A program made the translations under genes and the position numbers. The notes under the pieces were generated by a model. It ran no database searches, had not been told where the DNA came from, and worked only from the letters and a program-made list of their open reading frames with translations. A stretch of DNA of 64,000 nt from Aminobacter ciceronei (GTDB lineage Bacteria > Pseudomonadota > Alphaproteobacteria > Rhizobiales > Rhizobiaceae): NCBI RefSeq assembly GCF_014138625.1, contig NZ_JACJHY010000020.1, positions 1 through 64,000 of the forward strand, given 5' to 3'. Positions 57,104 through 64,000 of this stretch are shown here, piece after piece. The first letter of the stretch is position 1. Each line of letters starts with the position of its first letter.

Positions 57104-57608
57104 GGCAACCAGGCGTATCGTCCTGATGGGCGTCGCCGGCTGCGGCAAGTCCGCCGTTGGCTCGGCACTGGCCTCCCGCATCGGCGCGACCTATCTCGAC
57201 GGCGACGATCTGCATCCGCCGGCAAACATCGCCAAGATGAGCCGCGGCGAACCGCTCGCCGACGACGACCGCTGGCCATGGCTGACGCTGGTCGGGCAAA
57301 AGCTCGCCGACCCGGACGGCATCATCATCCTCGGCTGCTCGGCGCTGAAACGCCGCTACCGCGACCATATCCGACAAGAGGCCAGCGCGCCCGTCGCCTT
57401 CGTGCACCTCGCCGGCAGCCGGGAGCTGATCACCTCGCGCATGGCCGCGCGGGCCGGACACTTCATGCCGACAAGCCTCATCGACAGCCAGTTCGCGGCA
57501 CTGGAGCCGCCGGCGGCAGACGAAAACGCCATAACCGTCGATATCGACAAGCCGCTGGAGGCGATCGTCGCCGCCATCGCGGCCAGACTGGAGGAGATCC
57601 GGACATGA
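57072..57608 (+). CDS. Gluconokinase
   Basis: The 178-residue kinase has Walker A MGVAGCGKSAVGSALA at about 19-34 and the gluconokinase features YLDGDDLHPPANIAKMSRGEPLADDDRWPWL and CSALKRRYRDHIR. It phosphorylates D-gluconate to 6-phosphogluconate. The start overlaps the preceding gene by 32 bases because a later ATG would remove the first beta strand. It overlaps the next gene by four bases. Confidence 0.9.
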   Translation: MSTAASRPRSEATRRIVLMGVAGCGKSAVGSALASRIGATYLDGDDLHPPANIAKMSRGEPLADDDRWPWLTLVGQKLADPDGIIILGCSALKRRYRDHIRQEASAPVAFVHLAGSRELITSRMAARAGHFMPTSLIDSQFAALEPPAADENAITVDIDKPLEAIVAAIAARLEEIRT

Positions 57609-58492
57609 CCAAAAGGGTAGCGCTGATCGGCGCAGGCGCCATGGGGGGCGCCATCGGCACGCGGCTGGCCGAGACCGGCAATCGCATCACCGTCTTCGAC
57701 CCCGGGCCGGACAAGATGCAGGCACTGGTCGACAAGGGCGCCTTCGCCGCCGCGTCGGCCGCTGAGGCCGCCGCCGCCAGCGACTACGTGATCCTCAGCC
57801 TCAACGCCCCCGCCATCGTGCGCCGCGCGGTCTTCGGCGAGGCAGGCGTAGCGGCCGGCGCCAGGCCCGGCACGCTGATCATTGACATGTCCTCGATCGA
57901 TCCGGACGCGACGAAAGAGCTGGCGGTGGCGGCGGCCGAAAAGGGTCTGCGCTGGGTTGACAGCCCGCTTTCCGGCGGCGCGCCGAAGGCGCTCGTCGGC
58001 GAGCTGACGCTGATGGCAGGCGGCGCGGCCAAGGATGTAGAGGACGCGTATGCGGTCCTCCAGCACGTCGCTAGCAACTATACCCATATGGGACCGGTCG
58101 GCGCGGGCCAGACGACCAAGCTGATCAACCAGGTGCTCTGCGGCCTCGGCTTCCTTGCCGTTGCGGAAGCCACCCAATTGGCGCTCGACGCCGACGTCGA
58201 TGCAGCAAAGATCCCACAGGCCCTGAAGGGTGGGCGCGCCGACAGTGCCATCCTGCAGGAATACATGCCGCGCTTCGTGGCGAGGGATTACCGCCGCACT
58301 GGGCGCATCGACAACATGGTGAAAGACCTTTCCGGCGCGCAGGATCTTGCGCGGCGCACCAACACGGCCATGCCGCTGACGGCGGCCTGCGCCGAAATCC
58401 ACCGTATGCTGACGGCCGCAGGCCTCGGCGGCGAGGACCAAGCCGCGCTGATGGAATTTTTCCGGGGACCGAACAAGGAGAATTTTGAATGA
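57605..58492 (+). CDS. NAD(P)-dependent oxidoreductase, 3-hydroxyisobutyrate dehydrogenase family
   Basis: The 295-residue beta-hydroxyacid dehydrogenase has the Rossmann motif VALIGAGAMGGAIGTRLAETG, a substrate-binding WVDSPLSGGAPKALVGEL and the catalytic lysine region GPVGAGQTTKLINQVLCG. It may oxidise a 3-hydroxy sugar acid such as a gluconate, tartronate or threonate derivative. It overlaps both neighbours by four bases (gluconokinase and the small downstream gene). Confidence 0.9.
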   Translation: MTKRVALIGAGAMGGAIGTRLAETGNRITVFDPGPDKMQALVDKGAFAAASAAEAAAASDYVILSLNAPAIVRRAVFGEAGVAAGARPGTLIIDMSSIDPDATKELAVAAAEKGLRWVDSPLSGGAPKALVGELTLMAGGAAKDVEDAYAVLQHVASNYTHMGPVGAGQTTKLINQVLCGLGFLAVAEATQLALDADVDAAKIPQALKGGRADSAILQEYMPRFVARDYRRTGRIDNMVKDLSGAQDLARRTNTAMPLTAACAEIHRMLTAAGLGGEDQAALMEFFRGPNKENFE

Positions 58493-58821
58493 TCACCCGT
58501 TACGCACTGTTTGAGGGCAAGGTGAAGCACGGCCAAACCGAAGCCTTCCGCAAGGCCGTCATCGAGCGCATCCTGCCGAAGTGGCGGGCCTTCCCGCGCG
58601 CGACCGGCGTGCGTGTCTCCTTTGCGGAAGCCCGCGACGAGGGCGCACCGGAACTGCCGATGATCCTCGCCATCGACTATCCGAGCCTGGAGGCCGTGGA
58701 AGAAGCTCTGGCGAGCCCCGTCCGCTCCGAAGCCCGCGCGGCGACCGAAGCAGTCCTTGCCGAATTCTTTGACGGCCGCATCCACCATCATGTGACACTC
58801 GCCAATGAATACAATCTTTGA
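58489..58821 (+). CDS. Small dimeric alpha/beta-barrel-like protein, last gene of the sugar-acid operon
   Basis: The 110-residue protein reads ITRYALFEGKVKHGQTEAFRKAVIERILPKWRAFP and later LPMILAIDYPSLEAVEEALASPVRSEAR, which resembles EthD/ABM-like dimeric alpha/beta-barrel proteins. Its start overlaps the preceding stop by four bases, so it belongs to the operon. An isomerase, mutarotase or stress-type function is possible; nothing decides between them. Confidence 0.75.
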   Translation: MITRYALFEGKVKHGQTEAFRKAVIERILPKWRAFPRATGVRVSFAEARDEGAPELPMILAIDYPSLEAVEEALASPVRSEARAATEAVLAEFFDGRIHHHVTLANEYNL

Positions 58822-58972
58822 GCATAAAAAGGTCGTCGGCTCGAGGTCCTTACAAGACCGCGGATAGCGGACGCCGGCGGTTGGTTCTCAGCGACCGGCC
58901 GCCGATGCCTACCGGCTGTTAGGGCGAGGCCAATTCGGTAGCCGATTCCCAACGCTGACGGGCCTACGGGGG

Positions 58973-59373
58973 AGGTCAACGCCTCCAAATCGTCAAAAAG
59001 CATTTGAAAGCGACATCTGTTGAGCAAAGGTAAGGGACCTCAGCGTTTCTAACGCGGCGGCGGAACTCTTCGTAACGCCAGGGCGGTGAGCAGACAGGTA
59101 CGGGCACTCGAGAGCCATCGCGGGACGCTGCTGTTTCTCCGCGGTTCGGGGAAGCTCGAGCTTACGCCAGAGGGGCGCCGCTTCTAGTGCGATATTCATT
59201 CCGCCTTTGCCATTATTGGCCATGGTACCGCGCGCATCCGTGATGCGCATTCCAGCCAAGCACTAAACATACTGGTCAGTCGGTGTTTCCTACAGCAGTG
59301 GTTGTTGCCCAAGCTCAGTAGCTTCGAGGTGAGGGTCCAGGTGACCCTTGCCGCGACTTGCGAAGCGTGGCGC
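58973..59373 (+). pseudogene. Decayed LysR family regulator (GcvA type)
   Basis: Reading across frame changes gives an ordered LysR text: STPPNRQKAFES, then LSVSNAAAELFVTPG, then after a one-base shift VSRQVRALESHRG and LELTPEGRRF, then past a stop codon an effector-domain start LNILVSRCFLQQWLLPKLSSFE and VRVQVTLAAT. There are at least two in-frame stops and one frameshift, and the C-terminal 60 percent is missing. It lies at the end of the sugar-acid module, in the 670-base gap before the LuxR gene, and marks past rearrangement. The remainder of that gap shows nothing. Confidence 0.75.
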
Positions 59374-59490
59374 CGTCATCAACCGACTATTGTGGATGAC
59401 GGTGACAAGTTTCGGGGTGTGTCGGTTCCGGGCAGACGGCGACCCAATCTCATCTTCTTGACGCGCTTTAACGTAATTCAAACAACGGAA

Positions 59491-60156
59491 CTAGCGGTTG
59501 TATCGTCGCTCACTTGCATAGAGCGCAACCGCCATAGCGCGGTTGCGAACGTTCAGTTTGTCGTAGAGATTTTTCAGGTGGTACTTAACCGTGTTTTCCG
59601 AGATCCCGGTCCGCGTCGCGATCTGCAAATTTGTCCAACCATCCGCCAAGACGCCGAGCAGTTCGAGCTCGCGTGCGGTTAGGCACGACAGCGGCGTCTC
59701 GTTGATCTTGGCGACGTCTATGTAAGGGATGCAGATACGGCCGTTGGCGACTGCTAACAGCGTATCGAACAGGATGCAGGGATCGTCGAACTGGTAGCAG
59801 TAACCCTGCGCGCCGAGCCGCACGCACTGCTTCAGGATGCCAATATCATGGTCGTTGGAAAAAATGACCACGCGCGGCATCAATTGTCGGCGCTGAAGTT
59901 CAATCAACACCTCGCCCGCATCTATGTCGGACAGCTTCCAGGCGACGACGGCAACATCGAAGCTTGGGCTCTTCTCCTCAGCAGCCTTGATGAGCGCACG
60001 GCCGGTTTCCACGCTTCCGATTAATTCGAATCTTTCATCTCTAGTTGCGAGGTCGCTGAGCGCGGCGACCACGAGTGGGTTGCGCTCAGCGATTAGGAGT
60101 CGGGTCTGATCGTGTCGAGCACTCCGCTGTGATATGTTGGAGTCTTCTCGATACAC
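59491..60156 (-). CDS. LuxR-type response regulator with degenerate receiver domain
   Basis: The 221-residue protein has an N-terminal receiver-like fold (about 18-140) and a C-terminal GerE/LuxR helix-turn-helix (LTARELELLGVLADGWTNLQIATRTGISENTVKYHLKNLYDKL, about 159-201). The phospho-accepting aspartate position after FDVAVV is Ala72, and the conserved lysine after GAQGYCY is Gln122. It is thus unlikely to be controlled by phosphorylation. It is divergent to the module upstream and separate from folD. Confidence 0.88.
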   Translation of the reverse strand: MYREDSNISQRSARHDQTRLLIAERNPLVVAALSDLATRDERFELIGSVETGRALIKAAEEKSPSFDVAVVAWKLSDIDAGEVLIELQRRQLMPRVVIFSNDHDIGILKQCVRLGAQGYCYQFDDPCILFDTLLAVANGRICIPYIDVAKINETPLSCLTARELELLGVLADGWTNLQIATRTGISENTVKYHLKNLYDKLNVRNRAMAVALYASERRYNR

Positions 60157-61062
60157 CTACATTGAGCCCTTAATGGCATCGAGAGGTTGACCTGTCGCGC
60201 GGAGGGCCGAAACGACCGTGTTGGCCATCAAAAGTGCAATGGTCATCGGCCCGACGCCGCCGGGCACCGGCGTGATGGCGCCGGCCTGTTCGGCCGCACT
60301 GGCATAGTCGACGTCGCCGACAAGCCTAGACTTGCCGTTGGCGCCGCCTTTGAGGCGGTTGATACCAACGTCGATGACGGTGGCTCCCGGCTTGACCCAG
60401 TCGCCCTTGATCATTTCAGGACGCCCGACCGCGGCCACCAGGATGTCAGCGCTGCGGCAAAGGGCCGGCAGGTCCTTGGTGCGGCTGTGGGCGATGGTGA
60501 CGGTGGCGTTGGCGTTGAGCAGAAGGTTGGCCATCGGCTTGCCGACGATGTTGGAGCGGCCGACGACAACCGCGTTGAGGCCCGACAGGTCGCGGCCAAG
60601 CGTGCGCTCGATCAACAACATCGAGCCGGCAGGCGTGCAGGGCACGAAGGCGGTGTCGAGTTCGCCGGTGCCGAGCTTGCCGACATTGGTGAAGTGGAAG
60701 CCGTCGACGTCCTTGTCGGCCGAGATCGTCTGAATGATCCTGCCGGCGTCGATATGGCCGGGCAGGGGCAACTGGACGAGGATGCCGTGGATCTTGGGGT
60801 CGGCGTTGAGCTTTTTCACCAGGGTGACGAGGTCGGCTTCGGAGGTGTCGGCCGAAAGCGCGTGCTCGATCGAATGGAAGCCGCATTCCTTGGCCTTCTT
60901 GCTCTTGGAAGCGACATAGACCTGGCTTGCCGGGTCGTGGCCAACGATGACCACAGCTATGCCGGGAACGATACCCGTCTCGGCGATCAGCTTTTCGGCT
61001 GCGATCCGAACTTTGGCGACTACATCGGCCGCCACCGCCTTCCCATCTATGATGATTGACAC
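60157..61062 (-). CDS. folD: Bifunctional methylenetetrahydrofolate dehydrogenase / cyclohydrolase
   Basis: The 301-residue enzyme has FolD signatures: the folate pocket lysine in [37 protein letters not shown], the NADP-binding [17 protein letters not shown] and the C-terminal [19 protein letters not shown]. It interconverts methylene- and formyl-tetrahydrofolate in the cytoplasm. It follows fhs by 34 bases, and the pair links formate to serine and purine synthesis. Confidence 0.97.
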   Translation of the reverse strand: MSIIIDGKAVAADVVAKVRIAAEKLIAETGIVPGIAVVIVGHDPASQVYVASKSKKAKECGFHSIEHALSADTSEADLVTLVKKLNADPKIHGILVQLPLPGHIDAGRIIQTISADKDVDGFHFTNVGKLGTGELDTAFVPCTPAGSMLLIERTLGRDLSGLNAVVVGRSNIVGKPMANLLLNANATVTIAHSRTKDLPALCRSADILVAAVGRPEMIKGDWVKPGATVIDVGINRLKGGANGKSRLVGDVDYASAAEQAGAITPVPGGVGPMTIALLMANTVVSALRATGQPLDAIKGSM

Positions 61063-61096
61063 GTATTTCTAATCCTTATTTTAAGACGCGTTCGGC

Positions 61097-62776
61097 TCAG
61101 AACAGTCCTTCGATCTGGCCCTGTTCGTTGAGGAAGATCTTTTCCGACGAGGGTGCCCTGGGCAGGCCGGGCATGGTCATGATCTCACCGCAGATGGCGA
61201 CGATGAAGCCGGCGCCTGCTGCAAGGCGGACCTCACGCACCGGCACGACATGGTCGACAGGCGCGCCGCGCAGGTTCGGGTCGGTCGAGAACGAGTATTG
61301 CGTCTTGGCCATGCACACCGGCAGATGACCGTAGCCCGCCTGTTCCCAGGCATGCAGCTGGTCGCGCACCGACTTGTCGGCGATCGCCTCCGAGCCGCGG
61401 TAGATGCGCTTGACGATGGTGTCGATCTTGTCGAACAGCTTCATCTCGTCGGGGTAGAGCGGCGAGAACTGCGAGGCGCCGCTTTCGGCGAGCTGCACCA
61501 CCTTGTGGGCGAGTTCCTCGATGCCGGCCGAGCCCTTGGCCCAGTGCTTGCACAGGATCGCTTCGGCACCCATCGAGGCGACATAGTCCTTCATCGCCGC
61601 GATCTCGGCGTCGGTGTCGGAGACGAAGTGGTTCATCGCCACCACGACCGGCACGCCGAACTGCTTGACGTTCTCGATGTGGCGGCCAAGGTTGGCGCAG
61701 CCCTTCTTCACCGCCTCGACATTCTCCTTGCCGAGCTCTTCCTTCTTGACGCCGCCATTCATCTTCATCGCGCGCACGGTGGCGACGATGACGGCGGCTG
61801 CCGGCTTGAGGCCCGCCTTGCGGCACTTGATGTCGAAGAACTTCTCGGCACCGAGATCAGCGCCGAAACCGGCTTCGGTGACGACATAGTCGGCGAGCTT
61901 CAATGCGGTGGTGGTGGCGACCACCGAGTTGCAGCCATGGGCGATGTTGGCGAACGGGCCGCCATGGACGAAGGCCGGGTTGTTTTCCAGCGTCTGCACC
62001 AAATTGGGCTGGACCGCGTCCTTCAGCAGCACCGCCATGGCGCCATCGGCCTTGAGGTCGCGGGCATAGACGGCCGTCTTGTCGCGGCGATAGGCAACGA
62101 TGATGTCGCCCAGGCGCTTCTCGAGATCTTTCAGATCGGTGGCCAGGCACAGGATCGCCATGACTTCGGAAGCAACCGTGATGTCGAAGCCGGCCTCACG
62201 CGGAAAACCGTTGGCGACGCCGCCGAGCGAGCAGTTGATCTGGCGCAGCGCCCGGTCGTTCATGTCCATCACCCGGCGCCACACCACGCGGCGGGTGTCG
62301 ATGCCGAGCTCGTTGCCCCAGTAGATGTGGTTGTCGATCAGCGCCGACAAAAGATTGTGCGCGGTGGTGATGGCGTGGAAGTCGCCGGTGAAGTGGAGGT
62401 TCATGTCCTCCATCGGCACGACCTGGGCATAACCGCCACCCGCAGCACCGCCCTTGACGCCGAAATTCGGCCCGAGCGAGGCTTCACGGATGCAGACGAT
62501 GGCCTTCTTGCCGATACGGTTCAAACCGTCACCGAGGCCGACAGTCGTCGTGGTCTTGCCTTCGCCGGCTGGCGTCGGGTTGATCGCGGTGACCAGGATC
62601 AGCTTGCCGTCCTTGTTCTTGCGTGCATTGGCAATGAACTCGGCCGAGATCTTCGCCTTGTCGTGGCCATAAGGCAAAAGATGCTCGGTCGGAATGCCGA
62701 TCTTGGCGCCGACCTCCTGGATCGGCTTCTTCTTCGCCGCACGCGCGATCTCGATGTCGGTCTTAAACTCGGCCAT
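61097..62776 (-). CDS. fhs: Formate-tetrahydrofolate ligase
   Basis: The 559-residue ligase has the ATP-binding P-loop [18 protein letters not shown], the [25 protein letters not shown] region and [17 protein letters not shown], all typical of the monofunctional enzyme. It makes 10-formyl-tetrahydrofolate from formate and ATP. It shares an operon with folD. The gap to the upstream SulP gene is only 51 bases, so a promoter there is short or transcription comes from upstream. Confidence 0.97.
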   Translation of the reverse strand: MAEFKTDIEIARAAKKKPIQEVGAKIGIPTEHLLPYGHDKAKISAEFIANARKNKDGKLILVTAINPTPAGEGKTTTTVGLGDGLNRIGKKAIVCIREASLGPNFGVKGGAAGGGYAQVVPMEDMNLHFTGDFHAITTAHNLLSALIDNHIYWGNELGIDTRRVVWRRVMDMNDRALRQINCSLGGVANGFPREAGFDITVASEVMAILCLATDLKDLEKRLGDIIVAYRRDKTAVYARDLKADGAMAVLLKDAVQPNLVQTLENNPAFVHGGPFANIAHGCNSVVATTTALKLADYVVTEAGFGADLGAEKFFDIKCRKAGLKPAAAVIVATVRAMKMNGGVKKEELGKENVEAVKKGCANLGRHIENVKQFGVPVVVAMNHFVSDTDAEIAAMKDYVASMGAEAILCKHWAKGSAGIEELAHKVVQLAESGASQFSPLYPDEMKLFDKIDTIVKRIYRGSEAIADKSVRDQLHAWEQAGYGHLPVCMAKTQYSFSTDPNLRGAPVDHVVPVREVRLAAGAGFIVAICGEIMTMPGLPRAPSSEKIFLNEQGQIEGLF

Positions 62777-62827
62777 GGTCCTGCCTAATCTGTTTTGGTT
62801 GGCGTGAAAGTTCGTTGCGAAGCGGGC

Positions 62828-64000
62828 TCATGCACTCACTGCGACTTCTGACAAAGGTTGGCTCGTTTGTTGGGTTATTGACGCTGGCACTTTCGGGCAC
62901 TCAAGAAAAATCCGGTTCCTGCATGCAGCGCAAATGACTGGGTCGAGGTGGCGCACGACACCTGGAATAGCCTCACTCTTGCGGCGAAATACGTGCCCTC
63001 GACCAATTTCCTTCGCTACCCGATACGTGGAAAGCTGTTGACGCAACCGGGGATACTTGACGATGAGATAAAGGCCGCCGCCACGCGCTTTACGTCTTTT
63101 GGCCTCTTCGATGAGAAACTCCGCACCTGAAAGGTCCATACCGATGTTCCCGTCGATGCCCATCACCATATGAGTCTGATGAGGCCGGGTCTGTTCCAGG
63201 CGACGGAACTGTCGTTGTAGCCCCTCCAGTGCTCCGAAATAGAGCGGGCCTTGAAGACGTGAGAAGATTGCCTGCGGGCATTCCGGCAGCTTGGCTCTCT
63301 CGGCATTGGCGAAGCTCCGGTGTGGATTCTTCGGATTGGGAACCCATAACGGCACATCAGTTTGCATGGTCCTGCGCAGGAAGAAGCACAGCGACAGGAT
63401 CACGCCCAAAAATATGGCGAATTCCATCTCCAGGAACAGAACCGCAAGAAAGGTACAGACAAGCACCATGGACTCGGGCGGGCTTGTGCGAAGTACATGG
63501 CTGATCTTTTCGAATTCAACCAGTCGCCATGCAATCAGGATGATGAGGCCGGACATTGCCGGGATAGGCAGGTAGTGCACCAGCGGTGCAATGAATGCTA
63601 TCATCCCGAGCAAAAAAAGTGACGACAATATCGCCGAGAGCGGGGTCCTTGCTCCGCAATCATAATTCAAACCGCTTCGCGTTAGCGAACCAGATCCGGC
63701 ATAAGAAGAAAAAAGCGAACCGACGAGATTTGATAGCCCCTGGCCGATGATCTCCCGGTTCGTGTCGATATGTTGACGCGAGCGTCCTGCAATGGCTCTT
63801 GAGATCGAGACAGTCTGCAGAAGGCCGATTAAAGCGATCGCGAATGACCCCGGCGCCAGCGATCGCAGCTCCTCAGCGGAAAATTCTGGGATGCGAAATG
63901 GTGGGAGGTGGAAGGTTATCGGTTCCACGAATTCAACGCCATGTGCTCGCGCATGCATGAGGTAGGCAACTGCGCCACCAAGTATCAGAGCAATCAGATG
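62828..64000 (-). CDS. SulP family anion transporter with C-terminal STAS domain (partial, 5' end outside window)
   Basis: The frame is open to the last base. The visible 390 residues include transmembrane parts with the SulP features LLQTVSISRAIAGRSRQHIDTNREIIGQGLSNLVGSLFSSYAGSGSLTRSGLN and PIPAMSGLIILIAWRLVE. A cytoplasmic C-terminal region with a degenerate STAS-like GPLYFGALEGLQRQF and DGNIGMDLSGAEFLIEEAKR follows. It probably carries sulfate, bicarbonate or a dicarboxylate. The tail after the STAS domain, with CAACRNRIFLEC, is cysteine-containing and unusual. Confidence 0.92.
   Translation of the reverse strand, partial: HLIALILGGAVAYLMHARAHGVEFVEPITFHLPPFRIPEFSAEELRSLAPGSFAIALIGLLQTVSISRAIAGRSRQHIDTNREIIGQGLSNLVGSLFSSYAGSGSLTRSGLNYDCGARTPLSAILSSLFLLGMIAFIAPLVHYLPIPAMSGLIILIAWRLVEFEKISHVLRTSPPESMVLVCTFLAVLFLEMEFAIFLGVILSLCFFLRRTMQTDVPLWVPNPKNPHRSFANAERAKLPECPQAIFSRLQGPLYFGALEGLQRQFRRLEQTRPHQTHMVMGIDGNIGMDLSGAEFLIEEAKRRKARGGGLYLIVKYPRLRQQLSTYRVAKEIGRGHVFRRKSEAIPGVVRHLDPVICAACRNRIFLECPKVPASITQQTSQPLSEVAVSA

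Noticed and set aside
58822-59490. Second attachment site matching the tRNA-Arg 3' end
   Set aside because: No copy of the GGTTCGAATCCTGTCGGGTG stretch was found at the far edge of the putative island, so integration at the tRNA remains only a possibility.
61250-62788. Long plus-strand open frame opposite fhs
   Set aside because: It mirrors the codon structure of the ligase gene and shows no domain features; fhs itself is unmistakable.

Overview
The window looks like the chromosome of an alphaproteobacterium of the Rhizobiales, most probably a Mesorhizobium/Aminobacter-type member of the Phyllobacteriaceae. The reasons are the high GC content, the many solute-binding-protein ABC importers, a urease cluster with a histidine-rich UreE, a NodF/NodE-like acyl carrier/ketosynthase pair, and short palindromic mosaic repeats of a kind common in rhizobial intergenic regions. 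The assignment rests on sequence character and was not tested by a search.

Layout. 1-8.6 kb: the end of an aldehyde dehydrogenase-like gene, then a tightly overlapping minus-strand operon (FAD subunit, fused [2Fe-2S]/molybdopterin subunit, 6-hydroxynicotinate-reductase-like protein, UPF0280, DUF1185, MarR), with a divergent nicotinamidase. Together these suggest hydroxylation then reduction of a nicotinate-like N-heterocycle. 8.6-18.1 kb: NhaD-type antiporter, a branched-chain/amide-type ABC importer (binding protein, LivH, LivM, LivG, LivF), a polytopic membrane protein resembling the so-called fenitrothion hydrolases, and pncB. 18.4-30 kb: a LysR regulator divergent from an agmatinase-like ureohydrolase, followed by a polar amino acid importer without its own ATPase, a complete polyamine-type importer, an asparagine-synthetase-like amidotransferase, and a MATE exporter. 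30-33.1 kb: LysR regulator, small DUF1127-like protein, HAD phosphatase, class II aldolase.

33.2-42 kb: urease genes in two blocks on the minus strand, ureD-ureA-DUF1272-hupE/ureJ-ureB-ureC upstream and ureE-ureF-DUF3995-ureG downstream. PhzF, a peroxiredoxin with a strong terminator, and a membrane protein lie between them. 42.1-48.9 kb: NodF-like and NodE-like pair, a YghU-type glutathione transferase, a P-loop kinase, a mutarotase-like protein, a penicillin-binding carboxypeptidase, a cupin and a YigZ/IMPACT protein.

49.1 kb: tRNA-Arg(CCG). The 49.6-58.8 kb block after it has the look of an inserted catabolic module: LysR regulator, HD-domain protein, complete polar amino-acid-type ABC importer, 2-hydroxyacid dehydrogenase, L-idonate 5-dehydrogenase, gluconate 5-dehydrogenase, gluconokinase, a 3-hydroxyisobutyrate-dehydrogenase-family enzyme and a small alpha/beta-barrel protein. 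The probable job is uptake and oxidation of a sugar acid to 6-phosphogluconate. It is bounded on the far side by a decayed LysR gene and a LuxR-type regulator whose receiver domain lacks its phosphorylation site. 60.1-64 kb: folD and fhs (one-carbon folate metabolism) and a SulP transporter that runs off the end.

The most unusual points are the nicotinate-like operon with two poorly understood families, the NodFE-like pair with an altered acyl-carrier motif and no visible nod box, the HD-domain protein with a dinuclear-metal ligand pattern in a sugar-acid operon, and DUF3995 translationally coupled between ureF and ureG.
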